Shown here piece after piece: positions 32,195 to 43,039 of a DNA stretch of 64,000 nt. Below the pieces are notes generated by a model, which saw only the letters and a list, made by a program, of their open reading frames with translations, was not told the origin of the DNA and did no database searches. How positions within the stretch are numbered: position 1 is the first letter of the stretch; every line of letters starts with the position of its first letter. The translations under genes and the position numbers were made by a program. Source of the DNA: Gordionus sp. m RMFG-2023 (Eukaryota > Nematomorpha > Gordioida > Chordodea > Parachordodidae); contig NC_088776.1 of NCBI RefSeq assembly GCF_954871325.1, positions 59,358,954 through 59,422,953 on the forward strand, read 5' to 3'.

Positions 32195-32606
32195 GGTATG
32201 TTATATTTTTATTCTCTATTATTATAATTTATTTTATAAAGAATATTATGACAATTGTATATATTTCCTCAGATGCACCCCAATATGAAATATTTTTTAC
32301 CCCAGAAAAGAAAATTAAGAGTATAAGGTCCTTTGTAAATTTGTGCCTCAACTCAAATTATCCCTCAATTGTGGAACATGGGGCAATCTCCAAACTGTGC
32401 AGCCATTTTTAAGGAAAAAATGAGAAGGTATGATTAACCTTTATAATAAGATAGAACTCTTTTTATAACTCCGTGAAATTAATAGTATTCTTAAGAATGG
32501 GAAATTTGAAAAATCTTGTGGTAAATCCGAATTACAGAGATTTTTCAGATAGTTAATTTTAATTAAAAATTATAAATGTATATATATGATTTTATGTTAT
32601 GGAACC

Positions 32607-32850
32607 TAGTGTTGTTAAACGGCTCGTTTTGAGACGATTTTCGAAACGGCCTCAATACTACATCCAGAAAAATATTACGCAAGCCTTAAGAAAGAAAGAA
32701 AGAAAGAAAGAAGATTTCGATAATATATGTCTAAAAACCTTTGTTTCTTCTATGAGCAAAATCTTCAGGCTTGCATAATATTTTCCTGGATGAAATATTG
32801 AGTTAGCCGTTTCTAAAAATTGGCTCAAAACAAGCCGTTTAACAACACTA
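32607..32850. mobile_element. MITE family 1, complete copy inside the hAT element
   Basis: TAGTGTTGTTAAACGGCTCG to CCGTTTAACAACACTA, flanked by ATGGAACC (32599-32606) and ATAGAACC (32851-32858). An AAAG microsatellite has expanded at 32690-32712. Confidence 0.85.
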
Positions 32851-33059
32851 ATAGAACCTATTGTTCTTTCGATTTTAGGACATTTGGGATATCTCACTCC
32901 CACAATAACTATCATAATATTAGAACTTACTTTAACAAAATTTCAAGTTTTCTAAGCCACTTATTAATGCAATCCTGCAAGATATAGATTTTTTTTTCAG
33001 CTAACAAAACCTAAATTACCTCTTTTTTAAAAAAAAGAAGTATTATAGACAAAGAATTT

Positions 33060-33145
33060 CGAAATTAGAGGTAACTCCTTTAATTCTTCATGAGGCTCGA
33101 GCCCCTGCACGCTCCCCCCCCCAACAAGTGACGCTACTGATTGAT
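33060..33145. mobile_element. Transposon-like end with C run
   Basis: Reversed, CAGTAGCGTCACTTGTTG followed by a 9-base G run and GGGGCTCGAGCC resembles the end at 27045-27150. Family unknown. Confidence 0.35.
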
Positions 33146-33782
33146 ACTAGATAAAATTATAGGTCAACGATGGTAGATTATTTCTAAGGTGTTAAGAGAA
33201 AATATCTTGACAAGAAAAAGCAAGACCTTGATTCCCTTTATAAAAAAAACAACGCATCTTACCGGATTATTTTGCGATAAAGATTTTATAAAAATATATG
33301 AGGATCTGCTTTATTTTTCAAAATAAGGATTATATTTTAATTTTTTTAATTCCCCCAATTAAAATTTCTATCTGTTTAAATATAATAAAAATCCTGCCAT
33401 CCTCTGCGCCAGCTGAACGTGTGTTTAGCACGGCGAAAGATGCGTTAAAAGCACTTTCCTGTTTAACTGATCAAAATTTTGAAAATCAATTGTCGCTAAA
33501 AATAAATAAATAAAAGTTATTATAAAAATATTTTTCTCTTATAGTAATATATTATTTTTTGTAATAAATTAATTTACATTATATATATAGAAATTATCTT
33601 AAAAAGGATCTTATCTTAATATATTATTTTTATAATTTTTTTAATATTATAGGAAATTTTTGTACATATTATTTAATTCTTCGAGTAACGCGTTAATGTT
33701 TTAATATCCAGTAACGCGCGTTCCTTATATTAGACGCGACGCGTTTTTTTTTCGAGGTAACGTTTAAAGCGCTAATAAATAT

Positions 33783-35254
33783 GGATTTTATTATATTTTA
33801 TACAAACTTAATGAAAAATATTATTTTATATTATTTGTTCCAGACAGCTTATTTTTTAAGTACCATCTCTTGGTAACCAATTTCGTACATTGATAATAAG
33901 TCGTTTTTATTAAAATTCTTATAACCAATAAAGATATTTTCTAGCTATATATCGACTAAAGAGATGGACCGGATATCGGGCAAAGGCGGGCCAAAGGTTC
34001 CACCAAAAGGGGAGTATGGAGGGGCTATTAATCCCCCCCCCCTTAAGAGTATTAAATTTAATTAAAATCAACACATTATTTATGAGAGCACACCTTGTTT
34101 GTCATAAATGAATCCAAGAAAGAAAGGACATAATTAGTTTTAATATACCAATCAAATATGATTTTCTAAAGGTAACATTAAATTTTGATAAAGATTTCAA
34201 GGTTTTGATTATCATTATTTTGATTTAAGTATAAACATTTACATTTTATTTTGCGTATAAATTATAGACGGTAAATATTACTCTTCTTTTTTTTATATAA
34301 ACATAAAAATACGATCCTATTATTTTTATATTTCCTTACCAATAGTTCTTAATTAATTCCGTTTATCGCGTAATTCATGAAATAAATTACCTAATTCCTT
34401 TCTATCTGGCCGTGAGAGGCTAAGTGTTACTGGAGGTCTATTTTATTTATTTGTTATAAACCTCGGTAGCCCGGCTGTCTTTTTTTTTAAAGCTATTTAG
34501 AGGAATTTATATATAGACGGTAAACAGCCTAATTACTATTTAGAAATAAGACGATACAGGATATGGCTTTGCGAGTAAATAACATTTGTTTCGTATATGA
34601 TTGGCTAGCCTAAGATCTAGTGGGTAAATCATGAGGATTAAGATTGATTATACAACTGCCCGAGAGATTGCAGAAATGAATGCGTGAATTTTAAGGTAGG
34701 CCTCTTTTATTTATTTTTTTAGCTCCACCACACCATGATTTTATAATTTGCTCAATCAAATGTAGCAATTTAGACGAACTCGAATGAAATCAGATCAGAT
34801 CATGATTGACATGACTATTTAAATTTAATATTATTTGTTTACATCAACAATATTCAGATATATATATTTATTTATATACTGTGGGCTGAATATTATATTG
34901 TTCCATATCCATTTTTTTATAATTAAAAAAATAATATATTTCTTTTATTTTTAGATAGGAGTTCACACCATAATAACGATATTTAGATTATTCTAAATTA
35001 TTTTTTTAAGAATTATTGGTGATATGGAAGCAATGATGTATATACTAACTAGATTGGAGATTCGCTAATTTCCAGCGCCATTTTGCTCTTTTGATTTCGA
35101 CTAATATTATATGTATGCAGATCAATCTCATTTAATTAACGTTCAAAACTATAAAATGGCGGTGCAGCTGACTCCTATGTATAGACACTTTTAAATGGAT
35201 TTAATGATTGAATCGCCAAATTTAGTAGTATATATTAGATCTGCAAAAGTAGGT
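33783..35254. other. Region without a recognisable gene
   Basis: Mixed AT-rich sequence with a C run at 34033-34042. A segment at 34380-34720 is less AT-rich but I find no convincing exon. An inverted pair AGCGCCATTTT / AAAATGGCGGT spans 35078-35165. Confidence 0.35.
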
Positions 35255-35530
35255 CCGGCCCGTGCCCGGCCTGAAAGGGCTTTTGGTGGGGTCGGGTCTA
35301 ATATTTTTAAAGAAAATTAGGGCCGAGTCAGGCTGGGCCTTAGAAATTTTTATGTAAAATACAAATATGTGATTATATAGAAAGTAGACGCCGTATAACA
35401 CATATATCGTTTAAATTGAGTAATTATAAAAATTAATTTCTATATTTAAATAAATTCGGAATTTCGAGTTCGGGCCGGGGAAAACTTTATAAAAAAAATT
35501 TTGGGCCGGGTCGGGCATGAAAAATTTGGC
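35255..35530. mobile_element. hAT-like element with GGGTCGGGC reiterations
   Basis: GGCCCGTGCCCGGCCTG at the left and TTGGGCCGGGTCGGGCATG at the right, with related blocks between (GGGCCGAGTCAGGCTGGGCC). This is the layout of subterminal repeats of a small hAT-type element; ends not resolved. Confidence 0.4.
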
Positions 35531-36339
35531 ATGATGCAGATCGCTAGTAAATATCCTTCATTGAATGATATTTACAGTACTGAGGGAATGATATACCTAA
35601 AAAGTATATTTTGCAAAAAATGTGGATATAGAATACTATAATACTAAACCGACGACTTGTCATAACTGGGGATTACTAAATCTTTCGATTTTAAAATCAT
35701 TTATACATGGGCTATTCTTAAATTTACAGGAAATCTGATCTGACTGGAGGTAACCGAAACCCCCCCCCCCTCCGCGGACCGAACGAGTTGTACAAAATAC
35801 TTTTTTCGGGCCGGACAAAAGTTTAGACTTGCCCTCCGGTGAATGATTTAAAATGGCGATTAAGGCTCCTTATATATTCCGTTCCGCATCCCGTTACGAC
35901 ATATATTACAAATATATTAAAATGTAATTTTTCTTCTTCAAATTATTTCCAAAATAAGTTTGTTTTTTTTAAGGATTTGAACCTTAAACTTTATAAATAA
36001 AGAATTATTATTATATAAAAATTATCATTTATATTTTTAAAAATATAAAAGTTCAACATTTTTTATATGTATGTCAAATAATTCAAAAAAAAAATATAAT
36101 GGTAAATATAATATAAAAAGCATATAATAATTTAATAATATTTGTTTCTATATCAGTTCAGGATTGAATTTGAAAACAAAAGCTATTTTATTTTTTTTAA
36201 ATGTAATTTATGTAAAATGTAAATCTTTGGAGGCTAAAATGATCTGAACCTTATAATTAGTTCTGAAGCGAAAAATTTTGTATTACAAATGGTCCTTTAA
36301 TAAAGTTTTGTGAGAGGTGATTCCCCCCCCCCATGTAAT

Positions 36340-36740
36340 TTGGGATAGGAAATAGGATCATCGTTTCATCGAACGAGTTCTGAAAAAGAAGTCAACAGAA
36401 GAAGGTTAATTGTCGGGAAGGGCGTCCGATCGTAAATACTTTTCTCCCGTTACCTTCTATGAATAGTGCAGCGAGATGTCCATTGGAAGATGGGAGGGAG
36501 GGGAGGGGGATGTGATAAAGCTAGGCTTGACCATTGGCGGTGCGATGCCCAGGATCAGCGCGGTATTTTCGAACAGAGGCGGGTTACGAATCCTATCAGA
36601 AAACCGCGTCCCAATTGGGTTTCGGTTATCAAGTCAAAATTTCTGCCAGATAGTTTTAAAATAATTCCTAAAACTCAAACTTTCGGTTTCGAAGCCCTGG
36701 GCGATTTTGTGAATAAAAATTTAAATAAATCTTAACGGCT
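36340..36740 (+). other. GC-richer block with an 89-codon frame, coding uncertain
   Basis: A block with CpGs stands out from its AT-rich surroundings. Two overlapping plus-strand frames (36466-36735, 36476-36664) are open, but neither shows a domain and the sequence is Arg/Gly-biased. It may be non-coding unique or regulatory DNA. Confidence 0.2.
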
Positions 36741-37309
36741 CGTTATAAATTCCATCTTAGAAAAATTGCTTCAAAATTTAAAACTAGTTCATTTTATAAT
36801 GCCCAATTTCTAAAAAAAAAGAAGGGAGGGGGGGGTAAAAGTTCTGGTTCGGTTTTTTAAAATATTTGACGAGATTCGATGGAATTTTAAAATGAATCGG
36901 ACATTTTCAACGAATATTATACACCGATTCATGAAAAAAAAATGGCTTTTCGTTTCCGGTCCCTGATCCAATTTCTAATTTTGCAATATATTTTACCGCG
37001 TGTAATTTTCTCATTGGTCCCTAAATGAAGACTTTTTCCGTAAAAAAAAAATTGTGCTTATTTATTAACGGAGATGAATGATTCGATTTCCCGCGAAAAT
37101 TTCGTATAATTTGGTACCACAGACCCAGCACACACAATAAATTGGAGATCGTGAAATGAAATTCATCTTGGACACACTTACATTTGATAAACATTAAATA
37201 TACCTAACTTCGGCGAAAAAATTCATGGCTACTAAGCGAGGAATGGGGGGTATTTGTATAAAAAAATATATATATATCGCAAGTCTTAAACTTGATTATG
37301 TAACTAGCG

Positions 37310-37380
37310 GTAAGCAGGGCCGTCATTAAATGCCCGCCCGGGGCAAAGGTGGGTTCGGCTCACGTTTAAAAATACCCCAA
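37310..37380. mobile_element. Transposon-like GC-rich end
   Basis: GCAGGGCCGTCATTAAATGC followed by CCGCCCGGGGCAAAGG resembles terminal sequences of common DNA transposons. No partner end was identified. Confidence 0.3.
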
Positions 37381-38160
37381 TTTACTACAAAAAAATAATA
37401 AAATTGGCGAATTAAGTGGCAGTCTATGGAATATATTAAAAAAGGTAACATTATAAATCATCTGTAAAACATATGATTGGCGACCCATAAAATGAGCCTC
37501 CACCTCACCCGCTCCACCCCTAGGTCGGGTACGGGTCGAAAGTTTTCAATTTTTTTTTTCAAGCTTTTCCTCCATAAAAATAAAATTATTACGGAACCGG
37601 GTATACAAAAATTTACCATCACTCGATCATAAATTTTCATCGAACGGTTTCAAGATGGCCCTCACCGACCTCCATATTTGTACCAGATTCTTAGAAATCC
37701 GAGCCTTAAAAATACGTAACCGTAAATTTTGTATTTAATTTTTATTTATTTTTACTCCTTCGAAATTTGAAAACGGGATGGGGGCTTGGAATATGAACGA
37801 TATTAATGATTACAAGAATAAGAATATCCGATAGGAATATTGAAATATAAATTCCCTTAAATCCGTCAAAGATGGCTGTGATATGATCTATTTTTTTCGG
37901 TAAAATTAATAACCATATAACAATGTTTTAGTAATAAATTTTGTTAAAAAATAAAGGCAAAATATACCCTTATTTATTTGTTTTGGATGGATTTTAAAAG
38001 AGAAAATTGAAGAAAAACCAGCCCGGCCAATCACGTATCGGGGATTTTACAACTATACTTTGTTATATATGATTAATGATTATAACTCTTTTTTTTCGAC
38101 ACATCACATCCTCTTAGGCGGCGTTAAGGCGAATATAACAAATATCGATTACCCTCCCTC

Positions 38161-38586
38161 TCACATCTTACACTTTTCGCGCCACGCATAATTCGAAGGA
38201 ACTGTGTTATCACTGAAGGTAGGCCTGAGTGGTCTATTTAAATATAATCTCCTGTCATCTAACCATTCCAATTGGCTGTGATATGATTTATCGTATAATG
38301 AACACATATTCATCAACCATTTGGAACCATAGATGTCAGAATTAAATATGAGAGGCAAAACGGCAATCATAGGAATAATTCTAAAAAGTGCGGCATTCGT
38401 TATTGCCGTGAGGATAAATTTTCTCCTAGCAGAAAAAATCAAATTTAAAAGGTCACCCCAAAGTAAATACTGAAAGATAGAAAGATAACGTGAATGAATG
38501 ACGAAATAAGCCAAGAAATTTGAATAACAGGCGATAAAAAAAAATTTATCAAATAAAATGTCTCCAATTTTCCTTGAATACTGCAC
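38161..38586 (-). CDS. Candidate exon or small ORF, unknown product
   Basis: 141 open codons in a very AT-rich setting, which is longer than most chance frames here. The N-terminal 90 residues hold hydrophobic stretches (FFIACYSNFLAYFVI; ITNAALFRIIPMIAVLPLIF) that could span membranes. The C-terminal part is polar (HSQLEWLDDRRLYLNRPLRP). I recognise no family and see no splice partner. A chance ORF is still possible. Confidence 0.25.
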   Translation of the reverse strand: MQYSRKIGDILFDKFFFIACYSNFLAYFVIHSRYLSIFQYLLWGDLLNLIFSARRKFILTAITNAALFRIIPMIAVLPLIFNSDIYGSKWLMNMCSLYDKSYHSQLEWLDDRRLYLNRPLRPTFSDNTVPSNYAWREKCKM

Positions 38587-40190
38587 ATAACGAAAATAAC
38601 ATGAATTACTTGCGACAAAAAAAAATCTTTTGTGAATTATTACGTCATTTATAATTAATTTAAAAAAAAAATTATATTATTTAAAAAAAAAATATAAATA
38701 ATAAAATAATTTTTATCAATAAAATTAAAAATAAAATATATTATCGATAAAAAAAAAAAAATAATATAATTTAAAGAATAAACAAAATTTTTTTTTAATC
38801 AATTTGAAATAATATACCACCGGTGGCATAAATCTCCTGTCTATAACCGTTCAAGAGCGCTTTATTCACATCCTGGAAATAAGTCAAAACCTTGAAAGCA
38901 ATTTCTTTCACCTTCATTAAAAAAAAGAATATATATATATATATGCAATGTAGAGCAGTGACCTACATTTCGACCGGTTCGTTTATTTCATTTTCAAGCC
39001 GAAATACCGGACCGGATTTTTTAGCCGAGCTCGTTTAGATTTTCATTTTTTTTATTATCACAAAAATTCTGTCAGAAATGAAGGTTTCTAGGAAATGAGT
39101 TAAGAAAATCCTTATAATATACACTTATTTCTGGGCCACCCTTTTACGCCTTAATCCTAACATGTTCCAAAAGATCGATTCCTCATTCTGTCACTCAATA
39201 AAAAAAAAATTCTGGAAGGATTTTATAATTTATAAGAATTTTTTACCAGATTTTCCCTCCAAAATGAGGCATTTTTTTTTATCTCTTGTTTAAAAACGTA
39301 AAGGAAAAATAAAAGAAGAATAATTAATATCTTCTATAAACCAAAGATGTTCTTCATGCTAATTAAATTTTTTTTTGTTTTAAATACAAATACGATATTT
39401 CTGTTACCAATCAATTTTTTCTATATATATAATCAAATCAATAATTAAAAAAAAATATACAATAAGGGAAAATGTAGGGATGATGAGAGGTTAAAGAAGA
39501 TATTTTTAAAAATATATAAATACATGTTTTATTTACAAAATGTGCGAAAACCTGTTTTAACTTAAAGTTTAATAATTTTTAATCAGCCGGTTGAAACCTG
39601 AGTCTTAACGCCCCCCCCCCACCACCATCGCCAATGTTCGCGGAAGTTAAGGCAGACATTAAAAATTTATTTTGTAACATAAAAAATAAAAATGATGATT
39701 AATTATGTAAGTAAACGTATAAATTTAATAATGCAATGCAGATGTCATTGAACGCATATTTATTTTAAATTTTTCTAACAATTTTACAATTTTATTATAC
39801 AATATAATATTGATATTTACATTATTAGATAATACTTTAAAAAATGTAAAAATAATTAATTATATTATATAGTCATGTTATGAATGATATGTATTATATT
39901 TTTCTTCTCATCCTAAATCATCATCATCATCATCATAAAATCATAAAGATAAAATGTTTTTTTTAAAAAATATTATAATTACATTATCCAGGAAATTAGC
40001 TTGATAAATTATTATTATCTAATATTTATATTATATTGTATTAATTATTATCTATATAAGTATTGTAAAGCTATAATGTATTTTTTTATAATATATGTGA
40101 TTGTTACTTGTAATAATATTTATGTAAGGTAAAGTGAAAAGAAAAAAATGGCGCCAATCCCTAATTAAGGAAAAGATGGGAGACGGTAGG
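38587..40190. other. AT-rich intergenic sequence
   Basis: A-rich and T-rich runs, an (AT)n tract near 38930, a CGACCGGTTCG-type repeat block at 38975-39030, a C run at 39611-39620 and a CAT microsatellite at 39914-39938. No gene. Confidence 0.4.
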
Positions 40191-40194
40191 TATA

Positions 40195-40330
40195 TCAGAG
40201 ATCCGCAGGCCCAACCCGGGTACTTTGGCCGAACCGTATTTTAATAATTTTAAAATATATCCGAGTCAGGCCTAAAAACCTAGAACTCGGGCCGGACCGC
40301 GTAAATCGTACCTCTTGCAGGTCTGTCAAA
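40195..40330. mobile_element. hAT-like short element (CCTGCAGG/CCCGGG ends)
   Basis: GATCCGCAGGCCCAACCCGGG at the left (shortened here to its first 20 bases: GATCCGCAGGCCCAACCCGG) and, reversed, AGACCTGCAAGAGGTACG at the right. Related ends occur at 57690-57722 and 62148-62205. Confidence 0.4.
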
Positions 40331-40609
40331 AATATATACTACACGTCTATAACTTATTTTTATACCAATTACAAATATTATTTTATTTTTTTTAAATTAG
40401 AATTCTGTAGAATCCAACCACGTGACGGATTTAAATCTCGAGTCAATTCATTTTTTTTAAAAAAATATTTTTTGGTTCGAACCGATTCGGGATTGGATGG
40501 TATTCTTTGGGCTAGAGCTTCCAGTGCCGAATCGGGTTCGTTTTTTAGGCGTTTTTAATAAAAGTATCTAAACGCCTTCGTCCTTGTCTGATATATGTAC
40601 ATATAATAC

Positions 40610-40745
40610 ATAGCTATGTCCCCTAAGAGAATCGAATAATTTGGTATTCGTTTTGTAAGAATCGAATAACGAATTAATCGTTTTGTACGAATCGAATAAC
40701 GAATCACGTTTTATTCGTAACACGAATAATTTAGATACATTTTAG
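40610..40745. repeat. CGAATAAC reiterations
   Basis: At least five CGAATAA/TTATTCG units, several in the longer form GAATCGAATAACGAAT, as in subterminal repeats of a DNA transposon. Boundaries unknown. Confidence 0.4.
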
Positions 40746-40959
40746 AAAATTTATTTAAAAACAAGAATTAATATTTTTTGGTATTAATTGCATAATTTAA
40801 TTAATATTAATAAGTAAGGACACTTATTGTAATAAAGAAAATTATTTTATATTTTTTTCAAAAAAAGGTAGAAGAAGAAGCCAGAAGAAGCCATTCTTTT
40901 TCAGGAATAAATTTACCCTAATTGTCCTTTTTGTCTCCTTCCACGCCAATTAAAATGGA

Positions 40960-41290
40960 CGCTCATAAAAAATGCGGAGACCGACCCGAAAAATCATATT
41001 TATTCGAGTCCAAGAAAATGTTTATCCGAGTTCGACCGAACCAAATTTGATCAAACACGCGAGGCTCCATCTTCAAAAATTTAGGCTAGAAGTGTTGAAC
41101 TCGCATGCAAGAACGACCATTACGACATTTAGCCCTAAAAATATTATATAAAATTAACATTTGTCATTTTTTTCCCCCATAATTTTCTTTTCTGGGGTCA
41201 AATTTCGCCCTAAATCCGAATTTGAACTCGAATCGGTAGGGTCGGGTCAGGTCGGCTTGAAGATCGAAAATTTAACATTATGGAATATAT
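40960..41290. repeat. CGAGTTCGACC / GGTCGGGTCAGG repeat block
   Basis: Opposed GGTC- and GACC-rich segments at 40978-41050 and 41215-41265 suggest the two ends of another small element; no target duplication identified. Confidence 0.3.
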
Positions 41291-41648
41291 AGTTCTCCGT
41301 AGCTATTATAGTATTACGATGATACAAATGTTGAGATTTATATATTAGATTTTATTTAATTTAATCGGGGGAGTTCGTTCGCGCGAGTTTATTATTTAAT
41401 TGTACTTTAATAGAGGATGATTATGTGACCCCATTTTTATAATCCTTTTTATAAATTCATTTATTGTTATTTATGATATTATAATTTTGATTCTTCCCCC
41501 CCCCCTAAATCAATATAAAAGCATAATCTTTAATAAATAAATAATATTCAAAATAATCCACATACACCCCCCCCCCCTTCTATTAAGGGAAATAACCTAA
41601 ATCTAAAATTGAAAAATGGGGAAATGAGAAGTGAAAATAAATTATTCT

Positions 41649-41697
41649 CCAATCAGAATGGTTTTAGCTCAAAACGGGACCAATAGTATCCGCCAAT
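41649..41697. promoter_or_regulatory. Three clustered CCAAT boxes
   Basis: CCAAT occurs at 41649-41653, 41680-41684 and 41693-41697, two of them as CCAATCAG, the preferred NF-Y core. The surrounding 100 bp is less AT-rich than its neighbours. No gene start is recognised nearby, so a promoter role is only a possibility. Confidence 0.25.
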
Positions 41698-42691
41698 CAG
41701 GCAACAGTGCGGGGTGGTTGCGTTATAATTTAATTATTTATTATTAGGATTCGTATTATTCCAAACATCGTTAAAAAAAATCGATATTCCTTTATATTTA
41801 TTTATTTAAAAAAACGATAATGTTAACGTATATTAATTAACTCATGAATAAATAAAATTAAGAGAAAGAAAAGAAATTAATTAGATTTTTATTTATTTTT
41901 TTTGAGGAAATATACATATACAAATCAAATACAAACAGTGTAACGAAATAATGACATTATGACACTAATCTAATAATCAATTACTCCATTTTTATGTAAC
42001 GATTTAGCATGAATGAGATTGGAGAATGGGAAGAGGGTGAGTCATATCTGCCTAAAACAAATAAAAATGAGTGATTTTTTTTTAATACACCTATTACTCA
42101 ATTTATTTTTGAGTGGAGATAATGTTCTTCTACTATTGGTTAGTAATTCGTAATACCTAAAATGGACGAACGGAACACAAACAATTTTTTTTAAAAGGAC
42201 CAATCAAAATGGCTATCTTTTAGGCCGTGTTGTGTCCAAGATAAATTTCTATAAAAATTTTTACAAAATTTAACATATGATTTCATCTAAAAAAAAGGTT
42301 CTGGGGAATAGCTTTACTAAAATGGTTCAAGATGATCATAAATTTTTTATCTTTGGATCTTGCGTTGGGTTCTTTGGTATACCATTGCGCGTGTAAGATT
42401 TTTTTTTGTAAAACATTTCCATATATTTATAACAACTTTCTTTAAAAAATTGTTTGAATAGCTGTATAATCATTGTAAAAAAAAAATAACCTAATTGAAA
42501 AAATTAATAATTACAGCGAATTTAAACAATTTTTTGGTTACAAATAATGTGGAAATGTTATTACAAGAAAACAAATCACGTTGATACCGCAATATATTTC
42601 TTTTCTATGTGAGGTTAGAAACATATAATAATAGGTAATAAAAATCTCTAAATGACCAAATACAGTTAAATATATATACACCAATACCAAC

Positions 42692-43038
42692 CAATGACAC
42701 ATAATAATACCTAAACTGACGGAGCATACGTAGTAATGCATATGAAAGCGTCGTTGAAATGCAAATCAGCTGGACCCCCCCCCCATTTTGGTAACCCGTA
42801 TAGTAATTATTCTCGTGTTAAAAACGACTATTAAATCGATAACTTGCTTCCTTATCATCTCGATGATCAAGCGATTCTTTAATAAAGTTTGCGTAAGACA
42901 TGGAATTAAATTGGTTTGTGGTTTAAAATTTTTTTAATAATGATATGAGTAATAAAAAAATTGAGTCTCCAGCTGTTTTTCAATGATGCACACTTTTAAT
43001 GAATGCATCGTCAGTCTAGGTATTATTATATGCCATTG
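42692..43038. mobile_element. MITE family 2, long copy
   Basis: From CAATGACACATAATAATACC to TATTATTATATGCCATTG, 347 bp, with the CAGCTGGACC and CAGCTGTTTTTC blocks of the family and a 10-base C run. The flanks do not give a clean 8-bp duplication. Confidence 0.75.
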
Positions 43039-43039
43039 A

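Larger units (their letters stand above)
29212..33774 (+). mobile_element. hAT element (GTAACG subterminal repeats) with nested insertions
   Basis: Left end TAGTGCTGTAAAG with GTTACC/GTAACG repeats; right end, reversed, TAGCGCTTTAAACGTTACC with the same repeats at 33680-33765. Flanks ATATATAT (29204-29211) and ATAAATAT (33775-33782) fit an 8-bp duplication with one mismatch. Near the right end, about 33390-33513, the frame ILPSSAPAERVFSTAKDALK...NQLSLKINK and a stop give the hAT dimerisation tail, so the element keeps only the end of a transposase. It hosts an LTR retroelement (29476-32194) and a MITE (32607-32850); without them it is about 1.6 kb. Confidence 0.75.

Noticed and set aside
36466-36735. 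89-codon frame in a GC-richer block
   Set aside because: Two overlapping frames are open, neither has a domain or codon bias; kept only as a compositional note.
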